A DNA stretch of 64,000 bases from contig LLCB01000003.1 in assembly GCA_001414345.1 (NCBI GenBank), positions 535,850 to 599,849 on the forward strand, in the 5' to 3' direction. Below the pieces are notes generated by a model. That model ran no database searches, was not told where the DNA came from, and saw nothing but the letters and a program-made list of their open reading frames with translations. This stretch comes from Hymenoscyphus infarciens. Its lineage: Eukaryota > Ascomycota > Leotiomycetes > Helotiales > Helotiaceae. The stretch's first letter is position 1. Each line of letters opens with the position of its first letter. The translations under genes and the position numbers were made by a program. Shown piece by piece: positions 1 to 11,305 of the stretch.

Positions 1-1
1 T

Positions 2-1632
2 AACAATACAAATACATCGAGGGAAACTCGTAGGTCCCCTCGCGGCAACAATACCGGAAGTCCCGAGAAACGAGCCAGAAGGAATCAAACTCAGTCCCTA
101 TCAGCCTCTTCCTCGCATCCGTTATCCTACAACGAAAACACAGATACTTCTTCAAGTGTTTTAGACCAATCCATCGAGCATTTCCTCAGCATGGCCTCCT
201 GGTTTCTGGATGTCTTTTGGGGGGCACTTCGAATCCTCAAAACCCCAATATCTTATCTTCTCGCGGTGTGGCTCTTGGTGGGTGTTATGATCATGATGCG
301 AAATCTAGTCACAACCTCAATTCAAGCATCCTTGAGTCCGATATGTCGAATTCCAGGAGCATCCCTTTTAAGTTTGCCCTTCTGCCCGGCCTACCAAGGT
401 GGTCCAAATTCTGGTCCACCTCCCCCGGTCGAATTTGACCAGTTGATGGCGGTTCAGTCCGATTTCGAAAAGGTTCTGGAGGAGAGCGCGGGCGGTGCTT
501 CCCTGCCTCTTGACATGAAGCGAGGGGAATCTTCTATTAGAGATTTGAGACAGCTCGTTCGTTATAGTTATCTTGCCTCAAAGTGAGTCATCTATTCCTG
601 GCCAGAAATCGAGCAAAATATCCGGGTTTTATTCTGCGTACACCTACCTTCTAGCCTCTAGTAATTCAAACGATTGTTCGAGGGTATTTGGGAGAATTAA
701 GAAGTCAAGGTTCTAATTCTTCTAAACTCTCTCGAATAATGCTTTTCATTATCCAACCCCTGTTTGGCACAATCAAGGTGTACGCGGAGTAATGACCGAA
801 GCTCCTACAATTAAATAATGGAAACTGTCCGCTAACTCTTTTCAGGGACGAACTTACTTTGGAATTCGACGGGTTCATTGAGACCGCACGAATTGCATCA
901 TATGACCTACAGAAATTCAACAGTCATGTCGGAAGAGCTGTCGATAACGTCATTGCCACTACCCGATGGACAAGTCGAGTCTTGGACGGAATTGATCAAG
1001 AGTCCGTCGGTCGAGGCTCGATCAGTGCTTTCGTCAACAATAATCTTATTGCACCTTTCCAACCCACAAAGTTCACGGAAAAGATTCTCTTGGACCAGTA
1101 CATCAAACACACCCGAAATGTGGAAGATGAAATATTCAAGTTAATTGAGGAGGCTCAGACACTTCTAATGATACTTATGAACTTAGAAGACAGGTTGGAT
1201 GTCATCCACGGAATAGCAACAAGAGAAGACGGCCATTTGAAAATTGCAAAGGAAGAAACCTTATCCACTTTGTGGGCAATGGTCGGCGGACACAAACCCA
1301 AGCTTAACAAAATGGATCGGCAGTTGGGACTATTACACTCCGTGGGCAATTATCGCAAAAAGGCATACGCTCATGTTGCGGGCACGGTTCTGCGGCTACA
1401 GGCTATGGGATCTGGCTTGGAAGACTTACGTGAACGAGTTGGGAGTCCTGAGCTTCTTCGCGACCGAGCAGACATTCCACTGTCAGTGCATATCGAGAAT
1501 ATCCAGAGAGGTATTGAAAGATTGGAGGAACAACGCCAGAGCGGACGGAGAATTGAGAATGACCATATCAGAGAAACACTAGAGCGTGCACAAGCTCCCA
1601 TATCCCCAGACGACATTCTGATTGATGCATAG
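2..1632 (+). CDS. Conserved fungal membrane protein, 5' end outside the window
   Basis: Two exons are visible, 2-582 and 846-1632. The intron 583-845 has a GTGAGT donor and a TTTTCAG acceptor and restores a Lys codon across the junction. The frame is open to the left edge, so the gene probably begins outside the window; the ATG at 191 would otherwise be the first start. The leftmost 63 codons are Ser/Arg-rich and polar. A hydrophobic segment of about 20 residues (ISYLLAVWLLVGVMIMM) follows, then a long, mostly helical, charged C-terminal part with a Glu/Arg-rich stretch near its end. I recognise it only as a conserved-looking single-pass membrane protein, possibly of the ER or nuclear envelope. 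That location is inference from the basic tail before the membrane segment. Confidence 0.75.
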
Positions 1633-1929
1633 GGCTAGGATCCTAGGACGAGATGGATATGGAACCGGTGCAGGTTAGGTTGCTTTTTTTATTTTAGTCT
1701 TGTTGGTTTCGGCGCTGGCGCTTGTCATGCATGGTTAGGGCAACGGGAATTTTTGATTATGATGACAAGCGTCTCGGTACTTGTGTGATACCCTCTGCGT
1801 AGTTCTTTTCAATTTATACTACTTCCAACTTTTTTTCTTGTCGTATGTATTTCTCTTCTTGCTCGCATCTCGTTATTCACAGCCCGTGTTCTGTTGTTAC
1901 TCACCGACAAGCATTTTGAAGCACTCGTA

Positions 1930-4665
1930 ATGAACCACGCAAACCCAAAAGCACCCTCTGGGGGTGTTAATGCACTCACAGATACACTATCATTTTCTTC
2001 TCCAGATGATGAAGTTGTCGAAAGCTCTTCAATCGAGGAACAGCCAGCGTCTCTTGTGGCTATGTCAGAATCCGCCCGGGAATGCGATGTTGAGGCACTT
2101 AAAGTGGAAATTTTAGGATGCTTTCCATCAGCTCCTCGTCTTCCCCAAGGTAGTCCTGCACCTGGGTCGTCGTATTTAGATCCCACAAATCGCTTTTCAT
2201 CAGCAGAACGTACCCCTTCCGAACCCCATCAGTGGCCACCTCGACCGTCTTCCATCAATACCGTCGAATAGCTCCCCAACCTGATGAAGACTGCTATTAT
2301 TCCCGAAATACAACTGCCAGTTGCCTACTTCCGGGTTTTCTCTGATGGGGCCTTGTTCATCGAAGGAGGCTTCGGGAAGGATATAATGAAGGGTAGACTT
2401 GCCGGGAGGTATCGCAAATCGAATCTTTCCTTTGGAGAACATATGCAAAAAATTAAGAACGCTTTCGCAATCTGGCGCAGTGAGAAAGATGAGCCGACAA
2501 GAAATACATCGAAAGACAAAGTTGATAACGAGAGCTTTCAGGCTGCTCTCTCTCGGTGGGAGACGTCAGAGTCTAGCAAGAGACCTCTCCTTCCCGTTGT
2601 CGGCTGTCCACGAAGAACCTGGGTTTTTAACAATGACCGACGAGTTCATCGAGAGCGCGTTCACTTCGCGGAGCTGAACATTCCTGAATCGATTGTCGAT
2701 GGGGATGATGTTCAATGGAGAGATCAGGGAATCATGATCCGCGCGACAACAGGACGAAAGATTCTCGAAAATGCCACGTTATTCGTCCCAGAAGATGATG
2801 TTCTGTTACGAGATTTCGATAAATTAACTGCAATAAACGCCTCGGATAATGAAAAGAATTCTGCGGTGGGTAAAAGCACAATAAGCGAGGTCGACATTGT
2901 GAAATATCATTTGAGTCATGGAAGATGGATGTGGATATACCACAACAATCGACTCCAGGACCCCGATATCAACACCACATTGACCGAGGATTACGAACTT
3001 GCCAGGTATTACCACGTCGCTAAAGGAGACCCATATCTAATCAAGAAACTCTGCAATGGGGTCTCGTTATCGAGAAATGATAGGGTATTGTTGCACAGCT
3101 TTGGTATAAAAAGAATACAATGCAACCCGCTTCTCACATACGCCAACATACTCTGCCAGAAAGAGGAGAAAAGATATAAACCCGACATGAAAATATATAA
3201 CCCCGTTATAAAAAGATATGAACCCCAAGTCACTAATGTCCGGATAGCCATTCCTCCAACTGCAAAAATAGACTGCACACAAGAAAATCGCATCACACAA
3301 ACCATGAATGGACAACCTATAAGCGAATCACCGTCACCAGTTTACTTGGAAGCTGTCCCAGAAATTGAACTGCCTCCAAAATCCCCTGAAGACTCCCCCA
3401 AAGAATCTCCTAAAAGAAATTCAAACATATTCTCAAGAATGATTCTATCAGCTTCCCCTCCAAGGGCTTCTCCAAAGTCTTCTTCGACAAAACGTTCTTC
3501 AAAATATTTGCGATCAGAACCTTCAAACCCGTCAAAGCCATCAGAATCTTCCAAAACCTCACCAACGAAAAAGCGAATAAAGAGATTCAAACGAAAAGTT
3601 ATTAGAGCCCTCTCTCACAGCTCCCCAAACCCACCCAAAGTAGACCGCAAGGGCAAAAAGCCCGAATTCCCAAAACCCACGAGACCCAAAAAGAACCCAG
3701 CCCGAAGATACGGACAAGTCACACGCAAGCGCCATGTATCCTCCAACGATCCTCGCAGGCACGACTGGCACACCACTAACCCAGCATCCTTTTTTCCGCC
3801 GTGTGCCCCGAAGCCAGAATTTCCGTTATCTCCACTGTCTCCCGAAGCGAAAGGATACGAACCATGTCCTGTCTGCACGGAAAGAGCGAGTGGGAGTCGG
3901 CATACAGAGAATTGCTGGAGACCGTCGATTCAGAGGATCGATTGGAGTCGGTATCCTATTAAGAGGCAGAGGGGGGATGCGGGGTTTTCGAGACGGTGGA
4001 GGAGTCTGAGATTGAGGATTAAAGTTGAGAAGGAAGTTTTTGTCCGGGTTCGGGGGGCTTCGTTTTCGAAGACTAGAAGTGGAGGAGGGGAGGGGAGTTT
4101 GGGGGGCAGGAGATATGCTAATTCAGTGACTGAGTTTTCGGGACGACTTTTTGAACCGCCGGTTAGGGGTGAGACTGTTACTACGGTTGCTTATGACCCA
4201 CCCAAGTCGGAGAGGTCAAAGGGAAGCCCTAAGAAATCTATGTTCTCTGGTTTCAGTTTACCGAAGTCGCAAGTCAACCCTGAGAGTCTCCTCATGAAAG
4301 CAGTTAACTGACCCCAAAATTCTAGCTTCGCGAAATCGCACCGAGAACGAGAGGCTTCTGCCACGAAGAAGAATTTGGAATCCAAATCTTCAAGTCTGCC
4401 ATCAAAAACAACTACGGTTCCCCAAACACTCACCACCTCTTTCATAAGCACCGTACCAAAGCAGGTACCTAAGCCAGCAGCACCAAAAGATTCGTAACAA
4501 ACAACGGCAAATAACTCGGCTGGTAATACACAACCTCTTCAAAGATTGCCGTCATCTTCTTCCTCCATGAGGTTCGATAGTGAGGGGTTAGTAGATGCCA
4601 AGGAAGGTACTTTGAAGAGCCTTGAGGATTTGGGGGTCGTGGTTGAGGACTCGGGATCTGATTAA
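1930..4665 (+). pseudogene. Ser/Pro/Lys-rich protein frame with three in-frame stops
   Basis: One reading frame stays coding-like from the ATG at 1930 to the TAA at 4663-4665. It is interrupted by TAG at 2269-2271, TGA at 4309-4311 and TAA at 4495-4497, with no frameshift. The longest uninterrupted piece starts at the ATG at 2284 and runs 675 codons to 4311. It has a folded-looking N-terminal 300 residues, then a disordered basic tail rich in SPK and SKP motifs, and a CPVC pair with a downstream HxxxC that could bind a metal. The 61 codons after the TGA and the 55 after the TAA keep the same Ser/Pro/Lys-rich composition. I know no family for it. Two of the stops can be explained by CpA-to-TpA change (CAG to TAG, CAA to TAA), the third by CGA to TGA. 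If the stops are real, the 675-codon piece may still be expressed alone. Confidence 0.5.
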
Positions 4666-5208
4666 GTATAGTATGGGTGTTCCTAGACTGTCTTTCCTTT
4701 GTTCGGGTGGAGTTTGAGGGAGAGTAAAAGGGCGTTTGGGGTTTTGGTTTTGATCCTGCACTCGCGGATGGATCTTGGTTACTTTTCTTTTATGTTTGGA
4801 TGGGCGTAGTTATTTCATTTTTGGTTTCGGGCCGGCAAAGAGTAATACCCTCGTTGCTCTGGGTGAGGGATTGTGCCGTCAGTTAACAGGCATCTTTGTT
4901 GAACTAAGGTACCGTATAGAAAAGATTTACGATAACTAGATCAAACAGTGAAAGTTTAGACTCAATCGAAATAAAAAAAATATTTGCTTTTTTTTTACAA
5001 GTAATTTGATTATCTTAAACGTTTCCATATACTTGTGCCATTCAAAGAAGTATGCAACACTGGGTATACAAGTTGAGCTCGCTTATCCGGGTAAAGTTAC
5101 CTCTGTAAGCCAACAATTACCGCTAGTTGGTTCTGGGTGTCTTATCTGATACTATTATACTCATTTTGTTATTCCACCTCACTCCTCTGGACTTTCAATC
5201 GGGGCAAT
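4666..5208. other. Intergenic stretch
   Basis: No coding frame of note. It holds short homopolymer runs near 4970-4995 and probably the 3' UTR of the upstream frame and the old promoter of the P450 gene. Confidence 0.5.
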
Positions 5209-7850
5209 ATGAGTTCACTTTCTAACTCGCTTATTCAAGGTGGCATCCTTTGGTTTCTTTCTTTTTTTTTGTTTTTTTTTTTTGTATTTAAATAGTCTTT
5301 TTAGCTGCCTAGAGGCGCTATGTAGACGCACTTATTTATAGGGTTTCTTCTAAAAGTAGCTTATATACTCCTTAAGAGTGCCTATTACTAGGCTTTATAT
5401 CTATTATTCTAGGCTTCCTAGTAATAGCTTAGTATCTCCTTCTGTTCTCTCTGTTTCGATTCGAATTTAAAGTTTTAGTCGTTCTTATAGACGACTGAAT
5501 TAGTCTTTATAATAGCCCTTATAAAGGCTTAGTTAGCTCTCCCTTATATAGGACTAATAACAATCGTCTTCTAGTATACTATCTTATATAGAACTATTCT
5601 CTAGTATATCTCTAACCTGAGTCTTCTAATTCTATCTTCTATTCTCTCTACTCTACGGTTCTATACCTCTCGAGGGGTATTTCTACTACTTTATCTAAGA
5701 GCTGTTAAACGCGCTTCGAATATCTACGTATAATAATTATAAATAGTAGAGAATCTATCCTTTAGCTATAAAGACCTCTCTACGTTTATACTCCTATTCG
5801 TACTACCTAGACCTCTTCTAATTACTCTATTACCGTTGCTAGGAGTCTTTTACCTCTTCTAGTAATCCTCTTAACTCGAATATAGTATATGTCAACTATA
5901 TAGAATAACTACTATAGGTATTACCTCTAATCTTAGGTTAGTATATAGTCCTTACCTTCTTAGAGTTATATATAATTCTACAATATATCTAGAATAGAAG
6001 TCCTCTAGTATTAGCGAATATATAGAATTAACTTTAGAGGCTTTCTTAATCGGTTTATTCTAGTAGTCTATAGATACTGCTATTGAGTAAATAAGCTATA
6101 TAGGTCTTTGTTGTCGATACTAGTATGTTATTATGGATATTATGATAGTAACGTGGCTTCTTTGTAGAAGGTCGAGAGGCCTAAAACTCTAACGGTCGTA
6201 AAAAGGGGTATCGCTACGTCGTGTTTTGACTTAAACTTAGCTCTATAGATAGTCTTAGGGACGAGATAGGACTGCTAGAGGTTCGTAGGATGCACCGCGT
6301 ACAGGTCTTGAGTCTTCGCATCCCCTCCTTTGGTTTCTCTAACATGTTTTGAGTCGAAAGGAGAGCCCACCAACAAGATTGCCAACCTCCACCAAACTAC
6401 TACTTTCATAAGGATCCCTTCTTCGGTCTAGACTACGCATTTGGAACACACTTCGACATCCCCTCATCTCAGTTGCTCAACACCAAGCCATCTATGGGAT
6501 GACCTTCGCATCCAAATTCATACTCGACCAACAAATCAAAACTTGCGATCTTCAGAATTCTAAAGCTATAATTGGCGGAAATAATGATTGGGGTGTTGCT
6601 CCACTTCGGCTTCCTGGTATGGGATTGTTCTGTGGTGAGGGGATCATTACTTCTGATGGTGCTACGTGGGAGCATTCGAGGGCTCCTCTTAAGGGGCTGT
6701 TTCGTACTGGGAATATGTGCATCTCCCTACTTTGAAATCTGCTACGGACGAGATGTTTTCGAGAATATCTGATGAAGGAACGACTGTGGAGTTGCAGCCA
6801 TTGTCTTACAAGTTGGTACGTTATCTTGTAGTTCGACCCGCAACTGGATGGTTACCGACGAACTTTGGTTTCTCCACACCGCGATCCAATTTCTTCTGGG
6901 TTTTAATTCCTTGTCAACCACAGGCTGAGAAAGTATGTATGGTGATGTAGGAAGCTTTATCAATGACTTCCACGATGCCATGTTCTTCTGCGGCTTGCGA
7001 ATAATCCTGGGCCGTCTTCGATTTCTCATTCCCCGAAAGAAAATGGAAAAGACCTTCAAGTCTTCACACGAGTTTCTGGCTTTCTATATTGCCAAGGCCT
7101 TCACTGAGATGAACATAGGTAGCAATGGCGGAAGTTTAGTACAAGGGTTGGTTCAACAAACCGACGATCGAGTTGATTTAGGTCAGAAACCAGACGCTGC
7201 AGAATCTGATGGCAGCTTCTGACACTATGTCGATTCTCTTGAGCAATACACTCTTTCTACTTTCTCGTCATCCTAAATTATGGAAGGAACTTGGGCGAGA
7301 AATCATGGAGAAAATCCCTGAAGAACCTACAATTGAGTCGCTTAACTCACCTGGGCTTTTACGAAATGTACTATTCAAAGGTAAGTTTCTCAATCCTCAT
7401 AAACTGTCATATGTAATGTTTACAAACATACTCCAGCACTCTGATTCTACCCCGTCTTCCCCCTCCTTGGTCGCATCTCTCTAGTCGACACTACCGTCCC
7501 AACAGGCGGTGGCTCTTCCGGCCACTCTCCAATCTTCATTCCCGCCGGAACCGGCGCCGATGTATGTTTCTATGCTCTCTTCATATAGGAATCCATACTT
7601 GGTCCAATGTCAATGAAATTTTTCCCGAGTCGTTGGGAGACAAGTAACCCCGAGTCGTGTTTACCGAACAAATGAATGCTTCCAGGTATTTGGGACAATG
7701 CTAGACGAGACAAGAGATGCCCCTTATCACGATTGAGTATAGTTCCTTGTACCTTTTGGAATATATCTTGAAAACCTACCTTCATCTGGACTCGGAATAT
7801 GAATTCCCATTTCATCAAGTAATCCTTCGTGATTCTCCAGGTATTAGTAT
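5209..7850 (+). pseudogene. Cytochrome P450 pseudogene (CYP52-like)
   Basis: P450 landmarks are scattered over several frames. The ATG at 5209 starts a short hydrophobic anchor-like peptide (MSSLSNSLIQGGILWFL), which the LINE-like insertion cuts off. After it come KDPFFGLD (near 6413), the block IITSDGATWEHSR (near 6650), and the I-helix remnant NLMAASDTMSILLSNTLFLLSRHP (near 7205-7275). A phase-1 intron follows at 7381-7436 with GTAAGT donor and CTCCAG acceptor. The ExxR region reads FKAL-stop-FYPVFPLLGR with a TGA at 7442-7444, which fits Arg CGA to TGA. The PxRW-like FFPSRWET lies near 7620. I cannot find the Cys of the haem-binding loop. Spacing and wording resemble fungal fatty-acid or alkane hydroxylases. 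At least two frameshifts (near 6490 and 6715) and several stops mean no active enzyme. The 3' boundary is uncertain. Confidence 0.8.
5259..6325 (-). mobile_element. LINE-like retroelement insertion, RIP-mutated, 5'-truncated
   Basis: About 1.07 kb of AT-rich, TpA-rich sequence sits inside the P450 remnant. Both edges carry the same 13 bases, TCCTTTGGTTTCT (5246-5258 and 6326-6338), as expected for a target-site duplication. Directly inside the left copy is a T-rich run (5257-5283) that would be the poly(A) tail of an element inserted on the minus strand. No LTR or inverted repeat was seen. A 13-bp duplication plus a poly(A) tail is typical of LINE retrotransposons such as fungal Tad1-like elements. 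No reverse-transcriptase motif can be read, which fits 5' truncation and RIP. Element class is inferred from the ends. Confidence 0.65.
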
Positions 7851-7858
7851 CGGATGTA

Positions 7859-8377
7859 ATCGTTCGGCTCCACTTCTCACCCAATCCGCTTTCGCGTATT
7901 GGGTGAGGGAGGGCAATACGATAAAACCAGCAATACGACCACTTTTGTTTACACCAAAATCGCCTTAACTAGCCTCTAATAACTCCCCACCTTTGCTACT
8001 AAAACTACTCTAATAGGTTCCTACTATTAATATATATCTTAAACTTATATTTAATCTTTAAAATATAATTCTATCTTCTATATTCTAGGCTTTGCTAAAT
8101 TTTTCTAGAGATTTAGTAGTAGCTTTCTTAGAAGTTAGATTTAAGAACTAGATAGATACTAGATTATTAAATCTTACTTTATATTTCTATTTATTAAGTT
8201 TAAAATAAGAGATCCTAATTAAAATTAGAATATAATAAAGCGTTGTTGTTTTATTATATAATTTTAAAAACAACGTATTTTGGTGTAAACTAAAAGTGGT
8301 CGTATTGCTGGTTTTATCGTATTGCCCTCCCTCACCCAATACGCGAAGCGGATTGGGTGAGAGGTGGACCGAGCGAT
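7859..8377. mobile_element. MITE with about 100-bp terminal inverted repeats
   Basis: The left arm (7859 to about 7965) and the reverse complement of the right arm (about 8275-8377) match nearly base for base. Both begin ATCG(T/C)TCGG and contain CACCCAATCCGC and CAATACGACCAC. The dinucleotide TA flanks both ends (7857-7858 and 8378-8379), as for Tc1/mariner-type insertions. Each arm holds its own hairpin, CACCCAATCCGC against GCGTATTGGGTG. The roughly 300-bp middle is very AT-rich and codes for nothing, so this is a non-autonomous element. It lies at the end of the P450 remnant. Confidence 0.85.
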
Positions 8378-8380
8378 TAC

Positions 8381-9711
8381 TTCGCTCAACAAGAATGGTC
8401 ACAGTTTGAGGCTCAAATTCCGAGAAGAGATATCAGGTGGCACCAGCCAAACAGCAGTACGTGCACCTCTTCAACTATCCGCTTTTGTACTTTGAGTTTC
8501 ACAATTCCTACTTACTTACCCACCTCATCTGAGAGATTCCGGAAAATCGGTAATCTCCCGCTGCGCACACACCACCCAAAGATCCGCGATATCACTTGGC
8601 AATCTTCCCCTTTTCAACGGCAAGCTGGAGGGGAAATTGCCCAACTAAATTGTCCAAGACCCGCGGAGAATGCTCGAGAGAAAAAAATACATTTGAGCTT
8701 GGTACAGAACTACGACCGCACCAAGCCGGCATCTACACATCTACACTCGTCATATGCTACTTCCAAGTAAGCTTGTACGAATACGAAGTACATTTCCTCA
8801 GAGCCAATCGCCACAAACGAATGCGAGTCAGAGTGAGATGCACGAATTAGGAGGCGAGCTTGTCACTGCAAGCTCTCTGAGTGGTACAAGTACGTAGCAG
8901 TATATGCAACTTAATCAGGCAGATCTCAACAACACCACACCACAAGAAGCCACGAAGACAATCAGCTCGATTTGATTCACCAACGTTGCACAGCACAGCT
9001 TGCGTATGGAAATCGCCCCGCCTCATGCTGCTTTCTCGTGCTTTAATTCGCGGAAAGCACCGAGTCGAGTGCTCATGCAATGAAGTACTTACGTCATGGG
9101 TTTCCTCAGCCACTGAATTCACCACGAACTCACTGGAAGGACGTGCAGCATGCGTATTCAGGTTAGCTTAGATAGTGGGGCTCACGGGTCGTGCTTGCCG
9201 TCGGGTGGGAGCAGTGCCAAGCCAAGTGCCAAGTGCCAAGTCTTCCATAAATCCGGGGTCAAACTGGATCTCCTTCATCACCAACTTCCAGCTTGATTCC
9301 CATCTTGCAATCCTTCTTTTTAAGACCCAACAAAAATCCCGCCCAATCCTCACACCTAGGAAATCAAAACCACATCAACCTCCAACAATAGCAGAAAAAA
9401 GGTCATCAAGTAAGTTATATCCCTCATTCTTTGTGCTTATTTTCGATTTTCGCGCCAATAACCGCCCGCGCTTGGGTCCGAACCAGTCAATGGCCAGACC
9501 AGCTCTGACTGGGATGGAGCCAGACAGCTCAGGGTTTCAACACACGCCTCTGGTGGAAGCTTACTCGAGTATTTGAATAACACATTTCCACTCAAGAGTT
9601 GTTTGCCCACATGTTTCCCAGATTATTCACTGCCTTTGTTTATCATTCCTTATAAAATTACCTGCAGATCTAGAGACGATCTTGAACCATCGTAATTTCA
9701 CACAACTGACT
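8381..9711. other. Intergenic stretch upstream of the Ser-rich gene
   Basis: Several open frames exist here (for example 8357-8770, 8881-9171, 9175-9576), but none shows a known motif and most begin at a non-ATG codon. I take the region as promoter and 5' UTR sequence. A short duplicated string, AAGTGCCAAG, occurs near 9225-9240. Confidence 0.5.
9651..9656 (+). promoter_or_regulatory. Candidate TATA box
   Basis: TATAAA lies 61 bases before the ATG at 9712. Its position fits a core promoter for the downstream Ser-rich gene; no other support. Confidence 0.35.
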
Positions 9712-10427
9712 ATGGTCTTCAGAACTTTCTCCCAATCACTTACTTCCAAGTCATCACTCCTCCTCAGCGACGAATTTGAAGCACCAAGACGACAAAGAAG
9801 TAACAGTACAACGAAACTAAAGAAAAATCTACGAAGCGGTTATACAACCATCGGAGAGCACGAAGCATTCGACGGGGATCATTGCAATACGAAGGAGAAC
9901 ACAATCATCACCATGAACCAACACAACGTTCAAGAGCCTTCCCAAAGGCAGTTGACGAAAACTGGCTTCCCTGAACCATTCTGCGGAGGTAATTCGAGCA
10001 ACACCACCAAAGGGTCTGGGAATGAAGGCTGATGATATTTGCAGATCGAAATACAACCCGACCTCATCCACAAGCGATAATAGGAGCGAATGCGGTCATA
10101 ACAGCAGAAAATATCCCGAAGGTACGAAATACTCGCCACGCTTCCTTCTGGAGACACAAGGGAAGATCTTCCAAGCACGGAAAGATTCTAGAGTCCGACT
10201 ACAACATATCGTGTGATGATGACATTGCGGAGGAAACCACCAGTATGGAAAACGAGGCCGAACAGAAGAAGAGAGATAGCGGCGTACACGTCGACAGTAT
10301 GGATAGCAGCAGTCGGGGCTCCTTGGCCAAAAGTGATCAAAGCATACGAAGTGGATCGGGCAGCTCTCAAGACTCGACGAAAAGCAGCAGCCGGAAGGAG
10401 AGAATCATGAATAAATTCAGGTTCTAG
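9712..10427 (+). CDS. Ser-rich, probably disordered hypothetical protein
   Basis: Two exons, 9712-9988 and 10045-10427, give 219 residues. The 56-bp intron (9989-10044) has a GTAATT donor, a CTGAT branch-like site and a TTTGCAG acceptor, and joins a phase-1 codon to make Asp. The open frame extends upstream only to a TTG, so the first ATG at 9712 is taken as start. The N-terminus reads MVFRTFSQSLTSKSSLLL. The rest is polar. The last 60 residues are dominated by Ser, Lys and Asp (SMDSSSRGSLAKSDQSIRSG) and end with the basic tail RKERIMNKFRF. No domain is recognised. The low complexity and many Ser-x-Ser sites suggest a disordered, phosphorylated protein; this is inference. Confidence 0.6.
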
Positions 10428-10678
10428 GGGACTTGCAACACTCAACGACTAATGACGGTTACTTGGTTTTTCTGGGAAGATTGGAATATTTTTAGCATGG
10501 AGTTCCGGGATGTTTCTGGCAGTTTGGCACGGCCGGCCGGCACTTTAAAATGGTGGGGGGGAACTCAAGGGCATACTGCTCTTTCGGATTTTTAGTATTA
10601 ATGAGATACATTCTCTGAAGCTGTCGTAAGAATGTTGCTTGTTGTGTGATCTTGCCATCAATCGTGAATCCACCAAAC

Positions 10679-11305
10679 CTAACTCCCTCGATATGTTGTG
10701 AAACTGTACGGACCGAGTAACAGCGGAACATGGTAGTGCTGTCCTTCCTTGACGAGAAACGTCAAGTCCACCTTTGGAAAGAATGTATTCGTATAACCAT
10801 AATAACCCCCCGTATCGAATTCCAGAGACCATATGCTCGATCCAGCCGGACAGGATGCCATCTCGGGGCCCTCGTTCTCGTCTCCCTCTTTTCTGGCATA
10901 TTTCTTGATCATGAACTCCAAGGTGCTGCGTACACCACCGTGACATTGAACCGTATCTTTCAGAGCCGCATCGCCATTTCTAACACTCCAGTTTGCAATT
11001 CGACCATCGCCATTGGTGGTTCCTTCAAAGACGCTGTTGGAGGTGGGGTTGAACAGTTTGACTTTGATGTGAGGGGCTGGCCGGCCGATGGTCGTATCGA
11101 GGACGTGGCAGGTAATGGGGTCTTTGGGTGGCGCCTCTGCCATCGTGAGGTATTTGTATGGAGCTCGATGGGTGGCGGGGAAGGAGTTGTATCGATTTGC
11201 TTTTGCTGGAGTGCGGGGCAATGAATCGAAGATGCTGATGTTCTTGTGCCCAAAATTGGAGATAGTTGGACAATGGGGTAGTTGGATGGGAGCAGTGAGA
11301 TTCAT
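10679..11305 (-). CDS. 5-hydroxyisourate hydrolase (transthyretin-like)
   Basis: It hydrolyses 5-hydroxyisourate, the product of urate oxidase, to OHCU in purine breakdown. The frame holds the hallmarks of the family: CHVLDTTIGRPA at the start of the core, the internal GDGRI and a histidine block, and the C-terminal tetrapeptide YRGS that defines hydrolases against true transthyretins. The core of about 150 residues has the usual length. The ATG at 11305 gives 208 residues with a 54-residue leader. The ATG at 11143 (MAEAPPKDPITCHV) gives a protein of normal size and may be the real start; the leader lacks a clear PTS2 or mitochondrial signal. It is divergent from GET3 over about 480 bp. No intron is needed. 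Confidence 0.9.
   Translation of the reverse strand: MNLTAPIQLPHCPTISNFGHKNISIFDSLPRTPAKANRYNSFPATHRAPYKYLTMAEAPPKDPITCHVLDTTIGRPAPHIKVKLFNPTSNSVFEGTTNGDGRIANWSVRNGDAALKDTVQCHGGVRSTLEFMIKKYARKEGDENEGPEMASCPAGSSIWSLEFDTGGYYGYTNTFFPKVDLTFLVKEGQHYHVPLLLGPYSFTTYRGS

Noticed and set aside
2151..2271. Possible intron removing the TAG at 2269 (donor GTAGTC, acceptor AATAG).
   Set aside because: The reading is in frame but the donor is weak, no branch site is visible, and the removed sequence looks coding.
4300..4325. Possible intron removing the TGA at 4309.
   Set aside because: The only GT...AG pair around it would be about 25 bp, too short for a spliceosomal intron.
8357..9576. Several plus-strand frames of 80-137 codons.
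   Set aside because: Most start at non-ATG codons, show no motif and have biased low-complexity composition; taken as promoter and UTR.
10730..11224. Plus-strand frame of 164 codons.
   Set aside because: It is antisense to the clear 5-hydroxyisourate hydrolase gene.
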